From contig NC_052668.1 in NCBI RefSeq assembly GCF_016802725.1, positions 23,554,501 through 23,618,500 of the forward strand: a DNA stretch of 64,000 nt. The letters run 5' to 3'. Source of the DNA: Solenopsis invicta (taxonomy: Eukaryota; Arthropoda; Insecta; Hymenoptera; Formicidae). The position numbers and the translations under genes were made by a program. Below, piece after piece: positions 33,001 through 45,390 of the stretch (position 1 is its first letter; each line of letters begins with the position of its first letter). Below the pieces are notes generated by a model, which was not told the origin of the DNA, ran no database searches, and saw only the letters and a list, made by a program, of their open reading frames with translations.

Positions 33001-33289
33001 ACAGAAGCAACAACTTGGGCACACAAGAGAGAAGCGTTGGACGGTGGTGGCAAGCGGATCATCATCTGCAAGAGGGATGGGGTGTATCACGAGAGTAGCA
33101 CGAGGGTGTGTTCGTACGTACTTTCTCGACCCGGAAGTGTCCGCAGCGTCGATCGATCCCGCGGATTCCGACTGAAGGGCGTGAGACTGAGGCAGGATCG
33201 CGCTCGACGACGACGTGGATGACGAGCGGGGATTCCCGTTGAGGGTGTCGTCGACGAGAGCGGACTCCGCCACACCCTCGCAGCCGTAC
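26918..33289 (-). CDS. Fe65: Fe65/APBB family adaptor (WW-PTB1-PTB2), ten exons, 5' partial
   Basis: Adaptor that binds the NPxY tail of APP-like receptors through PTB2 and other partners through WW and PTB1; it acts at membranes and, after receptor cleavage, in the nucleus. Ten exons join without frameshift to 578 residues: 33122-33289, 30178-30407, 29328-29446, 29036-29148, 28739-28937, 28391-28518, 27839-28089, 27417-27619, 27155-27331, 26918-27067. In the visible numbering, WW is about 123-152, PTB1 about 228-362 (FAVRSLGWTEIAEEDLTPE; RDFAYVARD; CHVFRCDIPA) and PTB2 about 414-540 (RAQYLGSMQV; LRYQKCLDA). The second WW tryptophan is replaced by Arg149. No in-frame ATG precedes the first visible exon's conserved part, so the start lies in an unseen 5' exon. 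Assigned from remembered vertebrate Fe65 sequence. Confidence 0.93.
27155..27331 (-). CDS. Fe65: Fe65 exon 9, central PTB2
   Basis: 177 bp, phase 0 at both ends. Acceptor cttcttcag; donor AAG|gtgagg. Encodes DDKLITECRVRYLSFLGIG, then AFIMHTAQDLFIAHVFNCEP, matching the vertebrate CRVRFLSFLAVG and HMFWCEP motifs. Confidence 0.93.
27417..27619 (-). CDS. Fe65: Fe65 exon 8, start of PTB2
   Basis: 203 bp. Acceptor ttgcgtag; donor AAT|gtgagt. The CG at its start completes a split Thr codon. Encodes EEPKKVLRAQYLGSMQV and NVNVAVAPSMISILTPN, the first strands and helix of PTB2. The internal ATG at 27599 is not a gene start. Confidence 0.93.
27839..28089 (-). CDS. Fe65: Fe65 exon 7, end of PTB1 and inter-PTB linker
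   Basis: 251 bp. Acceptor atactttcag; donor A|gtaagt. Encodes DFAYVARDRSTRKHMCHVF, RCDIPARTIANTLRDICKK and a polar linker of about 40 residues leading to PTB2. Confidence 0.93.
28391..28518 (-). CDS. Fe65: Fe65 exon 6, central PTB1
   Basis: 128 bp. Acceptor atattttag; donor CG|gtgagt. Encodes GKDLFMDLDEGALKLIDP and HTVRVWGVGRDHC, matching vertebrate GKDLLLQLEDETLKLVEP and RVWGVGRDSG. Confidence 0.93.
28739..28937 (-). CDS. Fe65: Fe65 exon 5, start of PTB1
   Basis: 199 bp. Acceptor tcctttag; donor GAT|gtaagt. Encodes FAVRSLGWTEIAEEDLTPER and SSKAVNKCIVDLSLGRNDL, one of the most strongly conserved Fe65 segments. Confidence 0.93.
29036..29148 (-). CDS. Fe65: Fe65 exon 4, WW-PTB1 linker
   Basis: 113 bp. 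Acceptor acgttgcag; donor AA|gtaagc. Encodes INNFHTLSGMVNTVTRSNTS and a basic/acidic stretch ELENKRKVELAL before PTB1. Confidence 0.85.
29328..29446 (-). CDS. Fe65: Fe65 exon 3, second half of WW domain
   Basis: 119 bp. Acceptor ttattttag; donor AGC|gtgagt. Encodes ENGPYYWHVKSGNIQREPP and a linker. The WW fold's Tyr-Tyr-Trp strand is kept, but the position of the second canonical Trp (usually QWEPP) reads Arg (codon AGA). Confidence 0.92.
30178..30407 (-). CDS. Fe65: Fe65 exon 2, acidic region and first half of WW
   Basis: 230 bp. Acceptor tttccaccacag; donor G|gtagat. Encodes YCEKPDNETVEMGG, a Lys/Arg-Gln patch (VPVKRRQPKEQK), an acidic run (DVDSTDSEDKDE) typical before the Fe65 WW domain, then LPPGWQKHE. 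Splicing, not a local ATG, supplies its 5' end. Confidence 0.9.
30408..33121 (-). other. Fe65 intron 1 (first visible), 2.7 kb, with a MITE inside
   Basis: Donor AAA|gtacgt at 33121 and acceptor at 30408 give matching phases (AA + T makes Asn). Contains the MITE at 32269-32501. Otherwise no feature; overlapping frames at 30784-31353 and 32697-33098 are not recognisable. Confidence 0.75.
32269..32501 (+). mobile_element. Tc1/mariner-like MITE, family A copy 2, in Fe65 intron
   Basis: Ends CGCGGAAAGAACGATTTTAC and inverted CACGGGAAAAAACGATTTTA. Both are bordered by TA (32267-32268 and 32502-32503), the target expected for Tc1/mariner. 233 bp. Closest relative in the window is the inverted copy at 7909-8130. 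Confidence 0.8.
33122..33289 (-). CDS. Fe65: Fe65 first visible exon, Ser-rich N-terminal region
   Basis: 168 bp. Encodes YGCEGVAESALVDDTLNGN, a serine run (RSSSTSSSSAILPQSH) and an acidic/Ser segment. The donor AAA|gtacgt is strong and its phase fits exon 2. The acceptor (gatgatgattcag) has a poor pyrimidine tract, so the 5' edge is less sure. No in-frame ATG is present. Confidence 0.7.
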
Positions 33290-33544
33290 CTGAATCATCA
33301 TCGTTCATGCAATGCATTACAAGGGAAATGAAACGTGCTGATAATGACAATGCCTGTCGCGACGGCACCGCTCGCTTATTAGCCTCTAAGCGACACGCGA
33401 TTCCTTTCATCACTGTTCACTCGAATCACTTTTGCATCATTTCGTCACAAAGAGATTCGAGAGCATTTAATAGTTAAAAGGATATTCTCGCTTTTAGTTT
33501 TCAAAAAACCGATTATTACTTTTTAACGTTAAACTTTGTAAGAG

Positions 33545-33549
<5 letters not shown>

Positions 33550-33586
<37 letters not shown>
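33550..33586. repeat. (GA)n microsatellite
   Basis: About 18 uninterrupted AG dinucleotides upstream of the first visible Fe65 exon. Confidence 0.95.
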
Positions 33587-33587
<1 letters not shown>

Positions 33588-35440
33588 AGATTAAAAATAA
33601 AAAACATGCAAAAGTTTTTATTAATATATATATAAATTATTTGCAAAATTTTAAACGCATTTTTTTCAAACGTTCTTTGAAACCGTTGCCACGATAACTC
33701 ATCCAGTTTTAATTCAATTGCCTCAAAATTTTAGATATTTGCAACATGTTTCTCTTTACGAGCCAGTACTTTGTGACATATTTATACTTTGGAAAGAATA
33801 TTTAAATATCAAAGAATAATTGTACCAAGTTTTAAGTTTAAAGTTTTTATATTTTCAAAAATCCTAAAAGGATATAAAATAATATAGAAAGCATGAATAT
33901 CCCTTTAAGTGCACCTTCTAATATTCAATTACTAAACTTTATCTCTGGAAACATTTTTATTCAATATTTTACACATTGAAAAGTTATTGTTATACATTTT
34001 TTTATTTGAAAAATTTAATGCATGATATGTTATTGTCACCGTGTTCAATTCTAAATGATAAATCGCTTTCGACGTTCGATTTCACTGTTGCGGATGCATC
34101 TCGGTTTTTTTATATACATTTTGACGCATTTATGAACTGCATGGCGCAATTTGAGCGCGATATTCACGGAGCCGATGCAAAGTGCTGTTAAAATAAAAGT
34201 TACGTAGTTCAGTATTTTATATCTGCTGCTTATTCCGAGATGCATTCTTGCTACTAGCGCACGCACTCGTTTCTCGCGAACGGGGGATCGCGCGGCTGCA
34301 AGGAAGAGGCATTTTAATTAACGATCGGGGAGCAGTGCCAGGCACCGACGTGGTTAGTACAGGGTCGCTAACCATGTCGAAGTAATTAAGGGATTAGTTG
34401 AGCGGTTTGCTGACTAACGCCAGCTGCCTCTCTTGAGTATCGTTCGGGCATTAGAGGAGGTACCTAAGGGCCACGTTCTCTTTGAACGCACTCAAGGAAT
34501 ACGGATTCTAGACTTCGAGGCTTTTAATCGGCGGGATTATAACCAGGCTACGTGGGTCCGCAAGCGAAAACTTTTCCTCGACACCGACTTGACTTACTTC
34601 GCTCAGAGGACTTACTTCGATGTTAAAAGTTTAGGGTAAGCGGAAATAAAAATGTTTGCGTAACGAGAACACGGCACATTATCGTCCCCCCTTTAAGTTT
34701 AAATATGGCAGAATTAACCGTAATTTTATTTTACGTCCACCGAACAGATATCGTATTTCGTCGAAGTTAACAAAACAGGATTACCCTCTCTATTTGATAG
34801 CGAAAAGTTTCATTTTTATAAAAATTTTATGATTAATAAAATTATTAAAGTGCATTCTCATTTAGTTGCAAGTTTGAAATTTTATCCTGCTGCAGGTGCA
34901 GCTGCAACTGCGTGACACTTATTGCTTCTCCCCTTTCGTTTAACCCTTCTGTCACCCTCCCCTGTTAGTGCAGGGGTCGTTCCCGTATTATCGGCGATCA
35001 GTCTCAATTCTCTTTAGCGAAGATTGCACAGTTAACAAGAGTTTGAGTTTCCGCTATGTTATTGCGCCACGTCTATTGCATAATCCTCGGAATCGGGCGG
35101 ACGCATCGATACACACTCGGCATTCCCGACTTTGTTAATTACCCGATAATAATCGCGATAATTTCGCGTACGTGCCGCTAATTGGCAAACCTACTTCTCG
35201 ACGATTGTAACGGGCAGAAAACTACCAGCTGCGCGTGCAAACGTGCTTGGAAAGAAATTTTCGAACTTTTCTCCGCGTGTTGCAACGTCGAGAGGAAATA
35301 TCGAGCGCGGGTAAAAAAAAAGGCTGCTCAAAGACGTCGCGAATAAATCGGGCAGGGGCATAACTTTGGACAGCCTTATGCCTTCTGTAAAAAGAAAGAG
35401 TAAGCCGCGTAATATTGAATTTACAAAAGAGGCAATGTGG

Positions 35441-35490
35441 ACGATGATGATAATGACGACAACGACAACGACGACGACGACGATGACGAC
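35441..35490. repeat. GAC/GAT trinucleotide-rich tract
   Basis: Imperfect run of GAT, GAC and AAC triplets. It produces a Val/Ile run on the minus strand that is not a membrane protein. Confidence 0.85.
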
Positions 35491-38400
35491 ACACAAAGCT
35501 AAACGGCATAATTTCGCGTAAAAATGTGGGTTAGGAACGGCACGAGGGGTGCCTTGGAAATTCGCCAAAAGTTTCGGGCGAGTATCCTTGTAGTCTGTAT
35601 TAGGGTGCGCGAGAGAACGATCGATGAGACATCGGACTGCGTCCGCGGGAATCCCATTCGTCGATCAACGATTAACACCTGGGGAATTCTTTCGGCGTTG
35701 CGTTCTCCTTCCCGGAACTCGGATATATCGCGGTCCTGCCTGATCGGATGCGACGATCTATCGAATTACAAATATTATGTGAGCGGCGTGATGCGCTCGG
35801 TTATTAAACGCGTTATTAATTAATTCCGGTAATATCGTATCCCGATCGCGCGGCTTCGAATCGAGCGGACCGACGAACGTTTTATCGGAAATGAAATCGC
35901 GATATTGACGCATTGACGTAATTCGTTTTGGAGGAAACGTTAACTCGGTTCTCGCGATAACGCTGTATAGTCGGGGGAATCGTTATTAATACCGTTAATC
36001 CCGGGATTGGCGGTATTGCGACAGTGGTAGTGGTAGTATCTGGAATATCGGGTTATTGACACCGGATGCGCATCGATCGATCGACGTGTTCCATGTATAG
36101 TATTACGAGATCAATGGACGATCGTCTAGATAGAAGGATACGGTCAATTTGAGCGACCGGAACACTCCGAGATTCGTCTCAGACGCGCAATGCGATAATG
36201 GAACGTGACGTGACGTCTTCTAAGACGAAATGGAGACGCTTATTAGTATATAGAAAAAGGAGAGGAAAATTGGAAAAATTGAACAACTTAAAAACAAGTC
36301 TAATTAGAGATGAGCCCTATTCGGCCATAGCTGAATCTTTGTTACTTTTTGTATACATTTTCGAGCTCATCAAATTGTGCGCCGAGTAAATTTTCTCAAC
36401 TTCGAAACACAGTTCCAAGTTGAAAAAAGAATAGTAATATCACAATAATAAATTGATAATCAGTTTAATATTATAATATAATGCTAACAAGACTTTTATG
36501 GCAATGACGTCGCTAAGAACCCATTTCCTGCAAATGCTGTAAAGAATTTGTTGCAAATTATGATCGAATAAGGCTCATTTTTAATCAGTGATGCTTTTAT
36601 ATATCAGTTTACGTTGTCTTATTGTTTAAAAAAAATTATTCTCTTATTCTCTTATTCGTGCCGCGCACGAGCATTTGGAAAATTAATGGTATTGCGCTAG
36701 CCAGCAAGGAGTAAAGATAAACTGATCGCGATACAACTTAAATCAGCTGCCGCGGGACGGTAATTGTAATCCAGCCGGCGCGGCGCGTACACGCGCACAT
36801 CGCCGTAACTTTGAGTCAGGTGTAATTAAACCCAATTAGGTCGTAAGGTGAGCAACTTCTGACGCACCTGGCTGGGCTGTAAATTACGCCGGCAAGTCCC
36901 CCCCCCTCCTCCTCCTCCCTCCTTTTCGTGTCTATCTCACCGGTACCATGATTACACTATTCGTAATTTTATGGTTTCTGCTCGAGAACGCGGATCATTA
37001 TCTTCTGATTACATTACTATCGTCATAAATCGCGGCCCTTTTCAGGGAAACGCGAATTAAATCGTCAGGTAAGACATGAGACAAAGAAATCGTTTCCGTA
37101 ATTATAAAGAATAAAAAGATAATATGAAATTAAAAATAAATAATAATTACGCGAAAAAGATAATTGAGTCGAGAACAGTTATTCCATTTTTTTTGTCATT
37201 TTTTAAAACAATCATCTGAAATGATTTTTATACACCGGTAGACCGATGAATTTTTCGGATCGATAAAAAATGTTGGTGTGACATGAGGTTTATTTTTCGC
37301 GTCCTGCATTCTGTCAGTACATTCACGTAGCAACGATCGACTTTCCCCTATTAATGGAATCCAACAAGCGCTTCACCACGGACCAGAGAGAAAGAGAGAG
37401 TGAGAAAAAAGAGAAGGCAAACGCGGAGGTTGCAGAGAGTGTCGAGAAGATCGGTATCGGCCCCTCCTGGGCGTCTGTAATTCGCTGTCGGTGTTTGTCG
37501 ATCGGCAGAAACAACGGCCGATCGACCGTGACGTGGACATCAGCGAGGGGTGATTTGCGCGAAGGGAGTTAAAAGGGAAAGGGGAAGAGAGAGGGTGAAA
37601 AAAAGCGAGAAAGCCCAGAGAGGAAAAAGTGGCGCACGGCCGAAACATCGTGTAGGTAGATGGACGTTCGCACGCGGAGAGTACGGCGCAAAGTGAAAGA
37701 GAAAGAGGGAAAATCGGGAAAGAGAGAAAGAGAGTCGGGCTGCTCCTCTCCTCGCTCGATCAATACACACTACCAGCAACCACCCGACCCACCCTCCGCG
37801 TCTCTGCCCCACGGCACAACCCTCGACCACCGTGCGGCGCTCACCCGCCGACGTCACCCCATTTCGAGCGCACAGCCACCACCGCACTCGCACGCGCGCA
37901 CACACACGCACATGCATACACCCACGTACGTGTCATACACCGAGTAGGTGATGCAGATTGTTGTATCGACGAAGTCGCCGTAATTTTCGCTGTCTTTTCG
38001 GGCTGATTGGTCGAATCGCGATTGACGAGCAATCGACGAGCGTGTTACGTGGGGATCATCCCCGAGGATTGCGAGTCCCGAAGGTCGGCGGGCCGAGCGG
38101 ATAGGCTGATACCAGAACGTATACTGAAATGCGTTCGTAGAAAGAATAAGCGGCAACGCGCGATATCACGATGCTATGGGTTTGGTCCCTTATTGATAGA
38201 TTGGCTACCTTAGAACACGTAGGATCGCTAGTTAGGCCTTGTCGGAGCTGGGGGAGAGGGGGGGGGGTATTCCCTAAGGCCCTTTCACCCTTCGAGTGGC
38301 TGGTGGTACCGCATACAGCCCGCCGAGGTAATTAAGTTCTGGCCGATCCGATGGGAGGAAGTCTCGAGAGCTTCGGAGAGCTTGCTCGTGGTTTCTCCAA

Positions 38401-41400
38401 ATACATTCGGTGGCCTTGCAATTAAACCACGAATACAACTTTTTGCAAAAATCGTTAACCTGCGTGTCGGTGAATTTTTATGCCGCCAACGTGGAATAAA
38501 GTACGCGTACATAAAAAAAAACAAAAAATAGAGTAAACGTGAGTTACATTGTAACGAAGAATATAACAATAATTTCTATTGCAAATATTGTAAATAATTT
38601 AAGAGAATAAGTTTGATAATTATTACAAATATAAATAAAAAAGATATATGCAAAGAAGCGTCAGCAAAGTTGCTGCTATGCCTACCCGTAGCAAAGACGA
38701 TTAGAACAGAAATAGATAAGTAAAAGTACACCGAATAGACAGATTGTAAAACAGAATATCAACGTAAGCGGAAATAGAAATAAAATGTGTGCGATATATT
38801 GTAAGCCGGTATACTGGTTTAGTTTGTAAGAAATGAGATTCGATAAAGCGGTAACGGCAGAGCGAAAGGAGGAGAAAGACTTAATGCAAGGAAGGACGTA
38901 ATAAATTGAAATACAAGGAAAAAAAACCGGAAAAGTGTCATAATAAATTGGAATTGTACGGATCTTATTGGATACGTTGCCAAGTTTATGCTCAACCATT
39001 TCTCGCGTGTTCATTAGGAGAGAGATCGAGAAACAGAGTTCCCAAGACCTGCGAAGTTGAAAGCAAGGTCAAGCGAAGATTGAAAGACGCCGATCTTACG
39101 CACGCTTCGTGACGAGAATGTTCCGATAAATGACTCAATTCCCACAAATGGTCGATTCATGAAGCCGGATGAAAGAAACTGAGTCACGTCCGTGGGAAAG
39201 ACCTTCTGGAATAGTTAGACTGAATTTACAACGTTACTTTTATTTTCTCTGAAATAACTATTGCCCTCGTTTCTCTGAAATAAGAGGACAATTCTCATTG
39301 CCCCCTCGAGTCCTTAAAAAGCGTAAGCATAGAGATTACATTCTTAAATTTTTACTATCCGACGAATCGTCGCGGGTAAAATGTTGTTATCTACACACGC
39401 GAGCTCTATTGATTCTAAAAAGCGCGAAAAATTTCGTGTATATTATTAGAGCCGTAAAATTTTTATCGGACGCGGTATAACTTTATTAGACGAAGCATAG
39501 TAACAACGTCTGCTTTAGGCACAGTAAACTATAGTGCCCGTTTTCTCGTTTCATCGCCGTTCTCGGCTAGGAAATAGCGTCTCATCACGGTCGCCATAAT
39601 AATGTCGAGGAATTTCTCAGCCCAGCGTTAATCCGTATTCAGATGAATTTTTTAAATGCCACGTTTCTCCGGAAAATCTCGCAGTTTAAACAAGGTAATC
39701 TCGCATTTAACAAGATAATCTCCACTTGCATAATTTCGCGCGCCCATTGGGTTGCGTAGGGCGCGTGTATTTACGCCGCTAATTTTCCTTCATGTACTCC
39801 CGTGATTTAACGTCTTTCACGCTTAACGCCTTTAACGAGCGCCTTCGCGATCGCGGATTCGTCCGCCTTATGAAGACAAACTCGGGGCAAATCGCCACTA
39901 AAACCTGTTTATACTAGGAGTAACAAGATCGTTTCTTCATCCCGCGGAAATGAGCGCTAGAGCACACTTGCTACCAGAAGTCCGACGTTTACCGGGGCGT
40001 TTATCGCTTCATCATCAGGCCGCCATCGTGAAAGCCTCGCGGTCCAGGTGATGGGACCCTTTACGACGTATTATAAATCGCGTGTTTCTCGTCGATATTT
40101 TTCTCTCCTCTCTTTTTACGCGCGCCGCGCCGGCCGCAGCCAGTAAACCTTTATGATTGGTCGCGGGTCGTTCCGTCGCGGAATCTGCGCGAAACGCGGT
40201 TAATAAAGTTTCCGGCCGAGAGCTGTACGTTTTTTTCCATCGAGAACATATCGTCCGTTTCCCTCTCGTCGCTGCTTTATGAGTCTCTTTTTTTATGGAA
40301 CTCGAAAACTGCGCTCTCTCCCTCCGTTCCCCCCCCCTCTCTCTAAAATTGACCTCTCTCGAGCAATACCACCCGTTTTACTCACTTGGTGCATCAACTC
40401 GCGCGCTGTCAGACTGTAATCCAACTTGCGCGATAAAATGCGATTAAAAGCGAATCAGCGTCTAGAGCGTCGAGATGCTTTTTCATAAAGAAAAAATGTA
40501 CGCGTATTACTTTTTTTTTTGAGGTCGGGCCTGGGCATATCGATCCGCGCCGGATTGCATTTTATTTTGCGGCACCATCGCGCCTTTCATATTTGATATC
40601 CGACCGATTGCATCCGCGGCGGCGCGGCGGCGGTTCCGTCCGCGATATATCGAATACTAATAAGCGTGTGAATATTAAATGTCTCGGGATCAATAAAGTA
40701 TTAATAGAGCGCGTTGCGTGTTTCGCATGCAGCGTTACAAGTTTCGCAACAACGGTCGTTCGCGGGGCAAAAATTGAGATTGTCGGGCACGAGAACCTCG
40801 CGGAGAATTATGCGGATCCGATCTCACCGATCTTCCCAACATCTCGTGTAAGACTATTATCGCCGGAGTCCTTTAGTCCCTCTTTCCCGTACATACATCT
40901 TCAGCTTCAGGACGAGGCTATTGGTGTCGCAGGGAGCACCCTGCACTCCTGGACAGACGATTCGTTCGCGTTTACGAGCGCCCTCACACCGGATTTCAGT
41001 TTAGCCCGATAATCTCCAACGGCTGGGCATCCTGGCAAGACCTCTTGGGACATTACTCTTTCTATCATTTCCTCTCTCTCTCTCTTTCTCTCTTTCTCTC
41101 CTTTACTCGCGCTCCTCTTCCCTGTCGCCGTTTTTTCGGTCTCCAGACTGCCGGAGCTTTTTCAAAGCCCGACGTGGGAGGACTTATCAAGAACGCCGAC
41201 TTCCCGGGATCACCGATTACGTCCTGCAGGTATTACCGGAGAGAAAGAGGTGTCCCGGAAGAAAAAGGAGTCCTTGCGGAAGACGCGGTACGCGGACTCC
41301 GAAGTGGAGAGGGGGAGGAGGAGGGGATTCCATTTCCGGGATTTATGGACGCGCATGCATGCGACTCGCAGCGTGATGTCGGTTTCACCGTAATTTCCTC

Positions 41401-42576
41401 ATACTTCACGTTATCGCGGCCGCATCTCCTTCTACCCGGCGTCTCTGTTGCGAAAGACGCGCGCCGACGAACAAGCGTTTCCATTCATCAGACGTCCCGT
41501 CCCGTCTTCTGGGTAGAGATGAAGTCTTTACAGGTCACCGGTAAAAGTATACTGCCATTTAGATTTATATAGCCTGGCTAATATTACATTCACGTTAGGG
41601 GAACGATTGCCCGAGTTTCTATTTTTATTTTTCCGTCCTGCGTCGCGTCGTCACGCTACAAAGAGCTAAGGAAACTGACAATGAGTGATTTTTGTACGTA
41701 GGTTCTTTGTTTGTCTCGACCTTTGTCCGTAGGCGCAACATTGCAATGAAAAAAGAAAGGAGAAAAAAAAATCGCCGTTTCATTCGAGCGAGGCGAGAGA
41801 CACTTGTGCAACCGCAGCGTTTCGATCATCGATAACTACCGGTCTAATCTCTATTCCGGTCATTCGAGGGCATCGAGATACGATCTGAGGCGTGGTCGCA
41901 CGCCGATATTACCGCTCGTGACAGACTCGCGTATGCGGGGTGTCGAAAGCATCGCTCACTTTCTCTGTCTCTCTCTTTCTGCCGCGGAGAGACGACGGAA
42001 GCGGAACTGAAGAGAATACCGTTTGGCTTCAACGTGAAACACGCACGTCAAACACACACGTCCGTAATCATCGTCATCAGATCGTATCAAAATAAATGGC
42101 GTTCGCGAGTGAGCAATGTTTGCGGCACTCCGTACACTCTCGCGGCGCAACGAAGAATAATTATTCCGTTCACCGTGAACCGTCAGTCGCGCGATCGACT
42201 TTGCAAGCCGCCGCGCGCGCGTTTCGCAAAATAATGGACCACCCGGACGTCGCCTTTTAGTCCGTGTACCATTATAGAGTCCCCGAAGGTCTCTCCAGCT
42301 AGCAGTCGAAGGTTCGTTTGCGCGAACGGCATTGGTCAGGACAGAAATATCCGAGTCTCGAGTGCGTCTCGAGAGGAGACGATTAACGCGCGTGGAAAAG
42401 TTGCAGGCCGCAACGAGAGGCTCGCTCTTTAAAAATCGTCGAGAGTCTCTCTCTGAACGATCACTCGAAACCTGCGCGCGATTGAAATAGAAATCCTATG
42501 CTCGGCAACGCTTTCAATTAATTAATTGCAAATTTTAACGAGATAATATTCTAATTTGTAATTTCTTCGAAACAAA

Positions 42577-42816
42577 GTACACTGAAAAAGTGCTATATTA
42601 AATATAAATTAAAACGTAGTTTGATTCAATTAAACAAATCACGGGCTGCCATCGGTACACGTAGTCGATTCAACTAAATTTTATTCATTCAACTGTATTC
42701 GTTGCTGTCTTTACTTTTGACTTTTTCGTTTCATTAATACTGTTATTGAATTAACGAAATATTTCCAATTAGACTGATGCTATTGATTCAATAGCATTTT
42801 TTTTTGCTCTGTGTAA
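42577..42816. mobile_element. Possible foldback MITE
   Basis: Left 'acactgaaaaagtgctata' is echoed in inverted form on the right by 'aatagcatttttttttgctctgtgt' (split: aatagcattttt, then tgctctgtgt). The arms are imperfect and short, so this is tentative. Confidence 0.35.
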
Positions 42817-44638
42817 TCGTTGAATTTATTCAGCTGCCATTACTTATTAAGAAATGCATTTAATTTTTTTTTTTACATTAATAACCGAATTGATTGTTAA
42901 TTTAGAATAAAATGGCAAGCAAAACTGCTGCTGGCAGTGAAGCACTCGCGATTACAATGCACGCGATGCAACTCAATCCGCAATTTATCGTAGCGACAGT
43001 GATTAAATTCGTCGTTAACCGGACATTCGATTGTGATTCGCGCAACGTAGCGATTAGTTGAGTCCGTAATTTAGAATATAATAGAAACGAGTAGCGTTCG
43101 TTGCCAACTAACGGTATGAAACAATACCGCAGATGTTTTCGACGCGCTAAAGGCGCGCGCGATGGTAATCTCTACCTGGCGGGGACGACGGGCGAGTATC
43201 TGTGCACCTGCTGTTATCATACAGTCTATTACCATTACCGGTACCTAATGCTTTCCGGGTGTTAATGGAAAGCAGACACACGTTCAGCCACGGTCCTACG
43301 GCTACCTACGACCGGCGCCGGCGGTGAAAGGGAAAACTGCACGGTGCTAAGTGATCTGGAAAGCGGCGCCGATTGAACGTCGCGCCTTTAGGCGTCGCAA
43401 ATTAATTAACATTGTCAGCAATTAATACCCACGCCGTGCCACCGGGATTAAGCGAGACATGCAGTTTTTACTCTCTTTCGGAGCGAGGCACTCGGTGAGT
43501 AATTTCTCGTTAAATAACAAGCATGTGCGCGGGCGATGCAAACTTGAAGTGAGCGAGCGAGCGAGCGGAGTCTGAGCGACGACTCGTGCCGGCCATTTCG
43601 CCAGGACGTTATTATGCAAATCGGACCCCGGCCCCGTTATTTTGTTACGCTTATTACATAATTACGACGGCGTAATCGCCGAGCATTCCGTGACTACCGC
43701 CGTACGCTGACCGTACACGTCATAACGAGCCCGCGATAATTTCTACTCCGGCTCTCCGTTACGCAATCGTGAAAACGCACGCGGCGATGCATTCCCGGCG
43801 AGAGAGTCATCGACTCGATACACGAGGCAGCGCGTTCTCTCTCTCTCTCTTTCTCTTTCTCTTTCTCTCCACGACGATCCACGAGAATCCACGATCTTTA
43901 CGAGCCTCGGATGAGGCCGTGGAGTATATAAGTTCTCGTGAAGTAATAAATTCACGCAACGCTGTAGAAGCGTCGTAATTGACCAGGAAACGGGGAGTAA
44001 ATCAGCAGACGCGGTCTAATAGAACTCGACGGTAAATTATCGCCCGACGACTCTCTCGCTCGCAAAATACTCCGGCGTCACGCGGATTAATTTGCATAAT
44101 TAATCTCGGGCCCGCGCTCGCCCATGCTAACGTTCAACTTTTCAGCGGACGCGATACTAACGAAGCGTAATCTAATTTACTCGCCGGCCTGCCTCGAGTC
44201 GAGGCCGCCGCCGCCACCGAGTACTTCGGAATTAGAGACACTCGAGCCACGGCCTGGCCTATCAACACAAGAGGCTTGATCACAGCAAGAGAGTTTCCCG
44301 TGAGTAAACGTTACAAAGCGTTCGATAACTAGCGTTTTGTACTTAAGAAGAGAAAAACACGAGGCCGATCGATAGTTCGCCTGTAATTAATTGTGACAAG
44401 TGTAATATGTGCACAAGAGAAGCAATTGATTAACTTCTCATCAAGAAACGGATCGTGTTGTATAAATAGGTAAAAAAAGTTGAAAATATTTAAATAGAAT
44501 ATTTATTTACTCAGTTCTACAATGAAAAAAGAGTTTGATAATAATAATCAAGTCTAGACGATACTAAGCTTTAATGGAATAAATTTAATTGAATGTTAAT
44601 ATAATCAAATATTTAGTAACCGTCTAGTAATCAATTAG

Positions 44639-45390
44639 TATACTGAGAAAAATAAAATACTTAACATCTTTATATATAATGATAAGTTTATTAGTGTTTG
44701 AAAATATCGAATTTATGAATTAAAGATATAATTAAAAATATAAAGAACCATTAACTAATATTTATTTTATTTATAATTTATAAAGAAACAATCAATTAAT
44801 AATTAATAATCATAATGAAAAGATAAGAATACTGAAATAAAACTGGCTTAAATTTCTTTTTTGTAATTGACGTATTTTTATTATAGCAATTATTATATTT
44901 TTTCTATTATCAATTAACAATCTTATACTATCATTTCTTTAAACTAAAATTTATGGTAGCATAAATGAGGAAACTTTTTTATAAAAATATCAATTTAATT
45001 TTTCTAATAATTGTAAATATGTATATACAATAAATGTAAAATATTATACAACCATTTTTTAATAAAGTATAGCAATTCAAAACAAAATTGTATAATTACA
45101 TTATTATCAGTGTATTAATAAAATGATAATAATTTTAGATCAGATGTACTTAATTTTCTAAAATATTGACAGCAGACAAAAACAAAATAAAACTTGTTAA
45201 ATTTTTGTCTACATTATTTATTTTTTATTTTTCTCACTAAATGCTGCTTATATGAAATATAATAAAACCGGCACGCATTCAGCAACTTCCTCTATATTCG
45301 TAGTCGCAATTAAATTTTTCATATAATCAATAAATATCAAAGACAAAGTTACATTTGTTTGCTAATTTTTTAACTTTTTTTCTCGGTGTA
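44639..45390. mobile_element. AT-rich dispersed repeat, copy 1
   Basis: Left 'tactgagaaaaataaaat' and inverted right 'acaccgagaaaaaaagtt' suggest terminal repeats. The interval 44840-45310 is similar along its length to 53200-53655, with shared blocks such as 'gtaattgac.tattttta', 'tttataaaaatatca.ttta' and 'acgcattcagcaa'. No coding frame. Confidence 0.55.

Larger units (their letters stand above)
33290..44638. other. Non-coding, probably Fe65 upstream intron or flank
   Basis: No exon could be supported. Overlapping frames on both strands at 35191-35568, 37323-37947 and 40593-41572 arise from GA/CT, GAC and CpG-rich composition. The missing Fe65 5' exon may be here. Simple repeats: (GA)n at 33550, a GAC-rich run at 35441-35490, (CT)n at about 41072 and 43838. 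Confidence 0.4.

Noticed and set aside
35191..35568. Possible membrane protein (Val/Ile run) on the minus strand
   Set aside because: The hydrophobic run is translated from a GAC/GAT triplet repeat.
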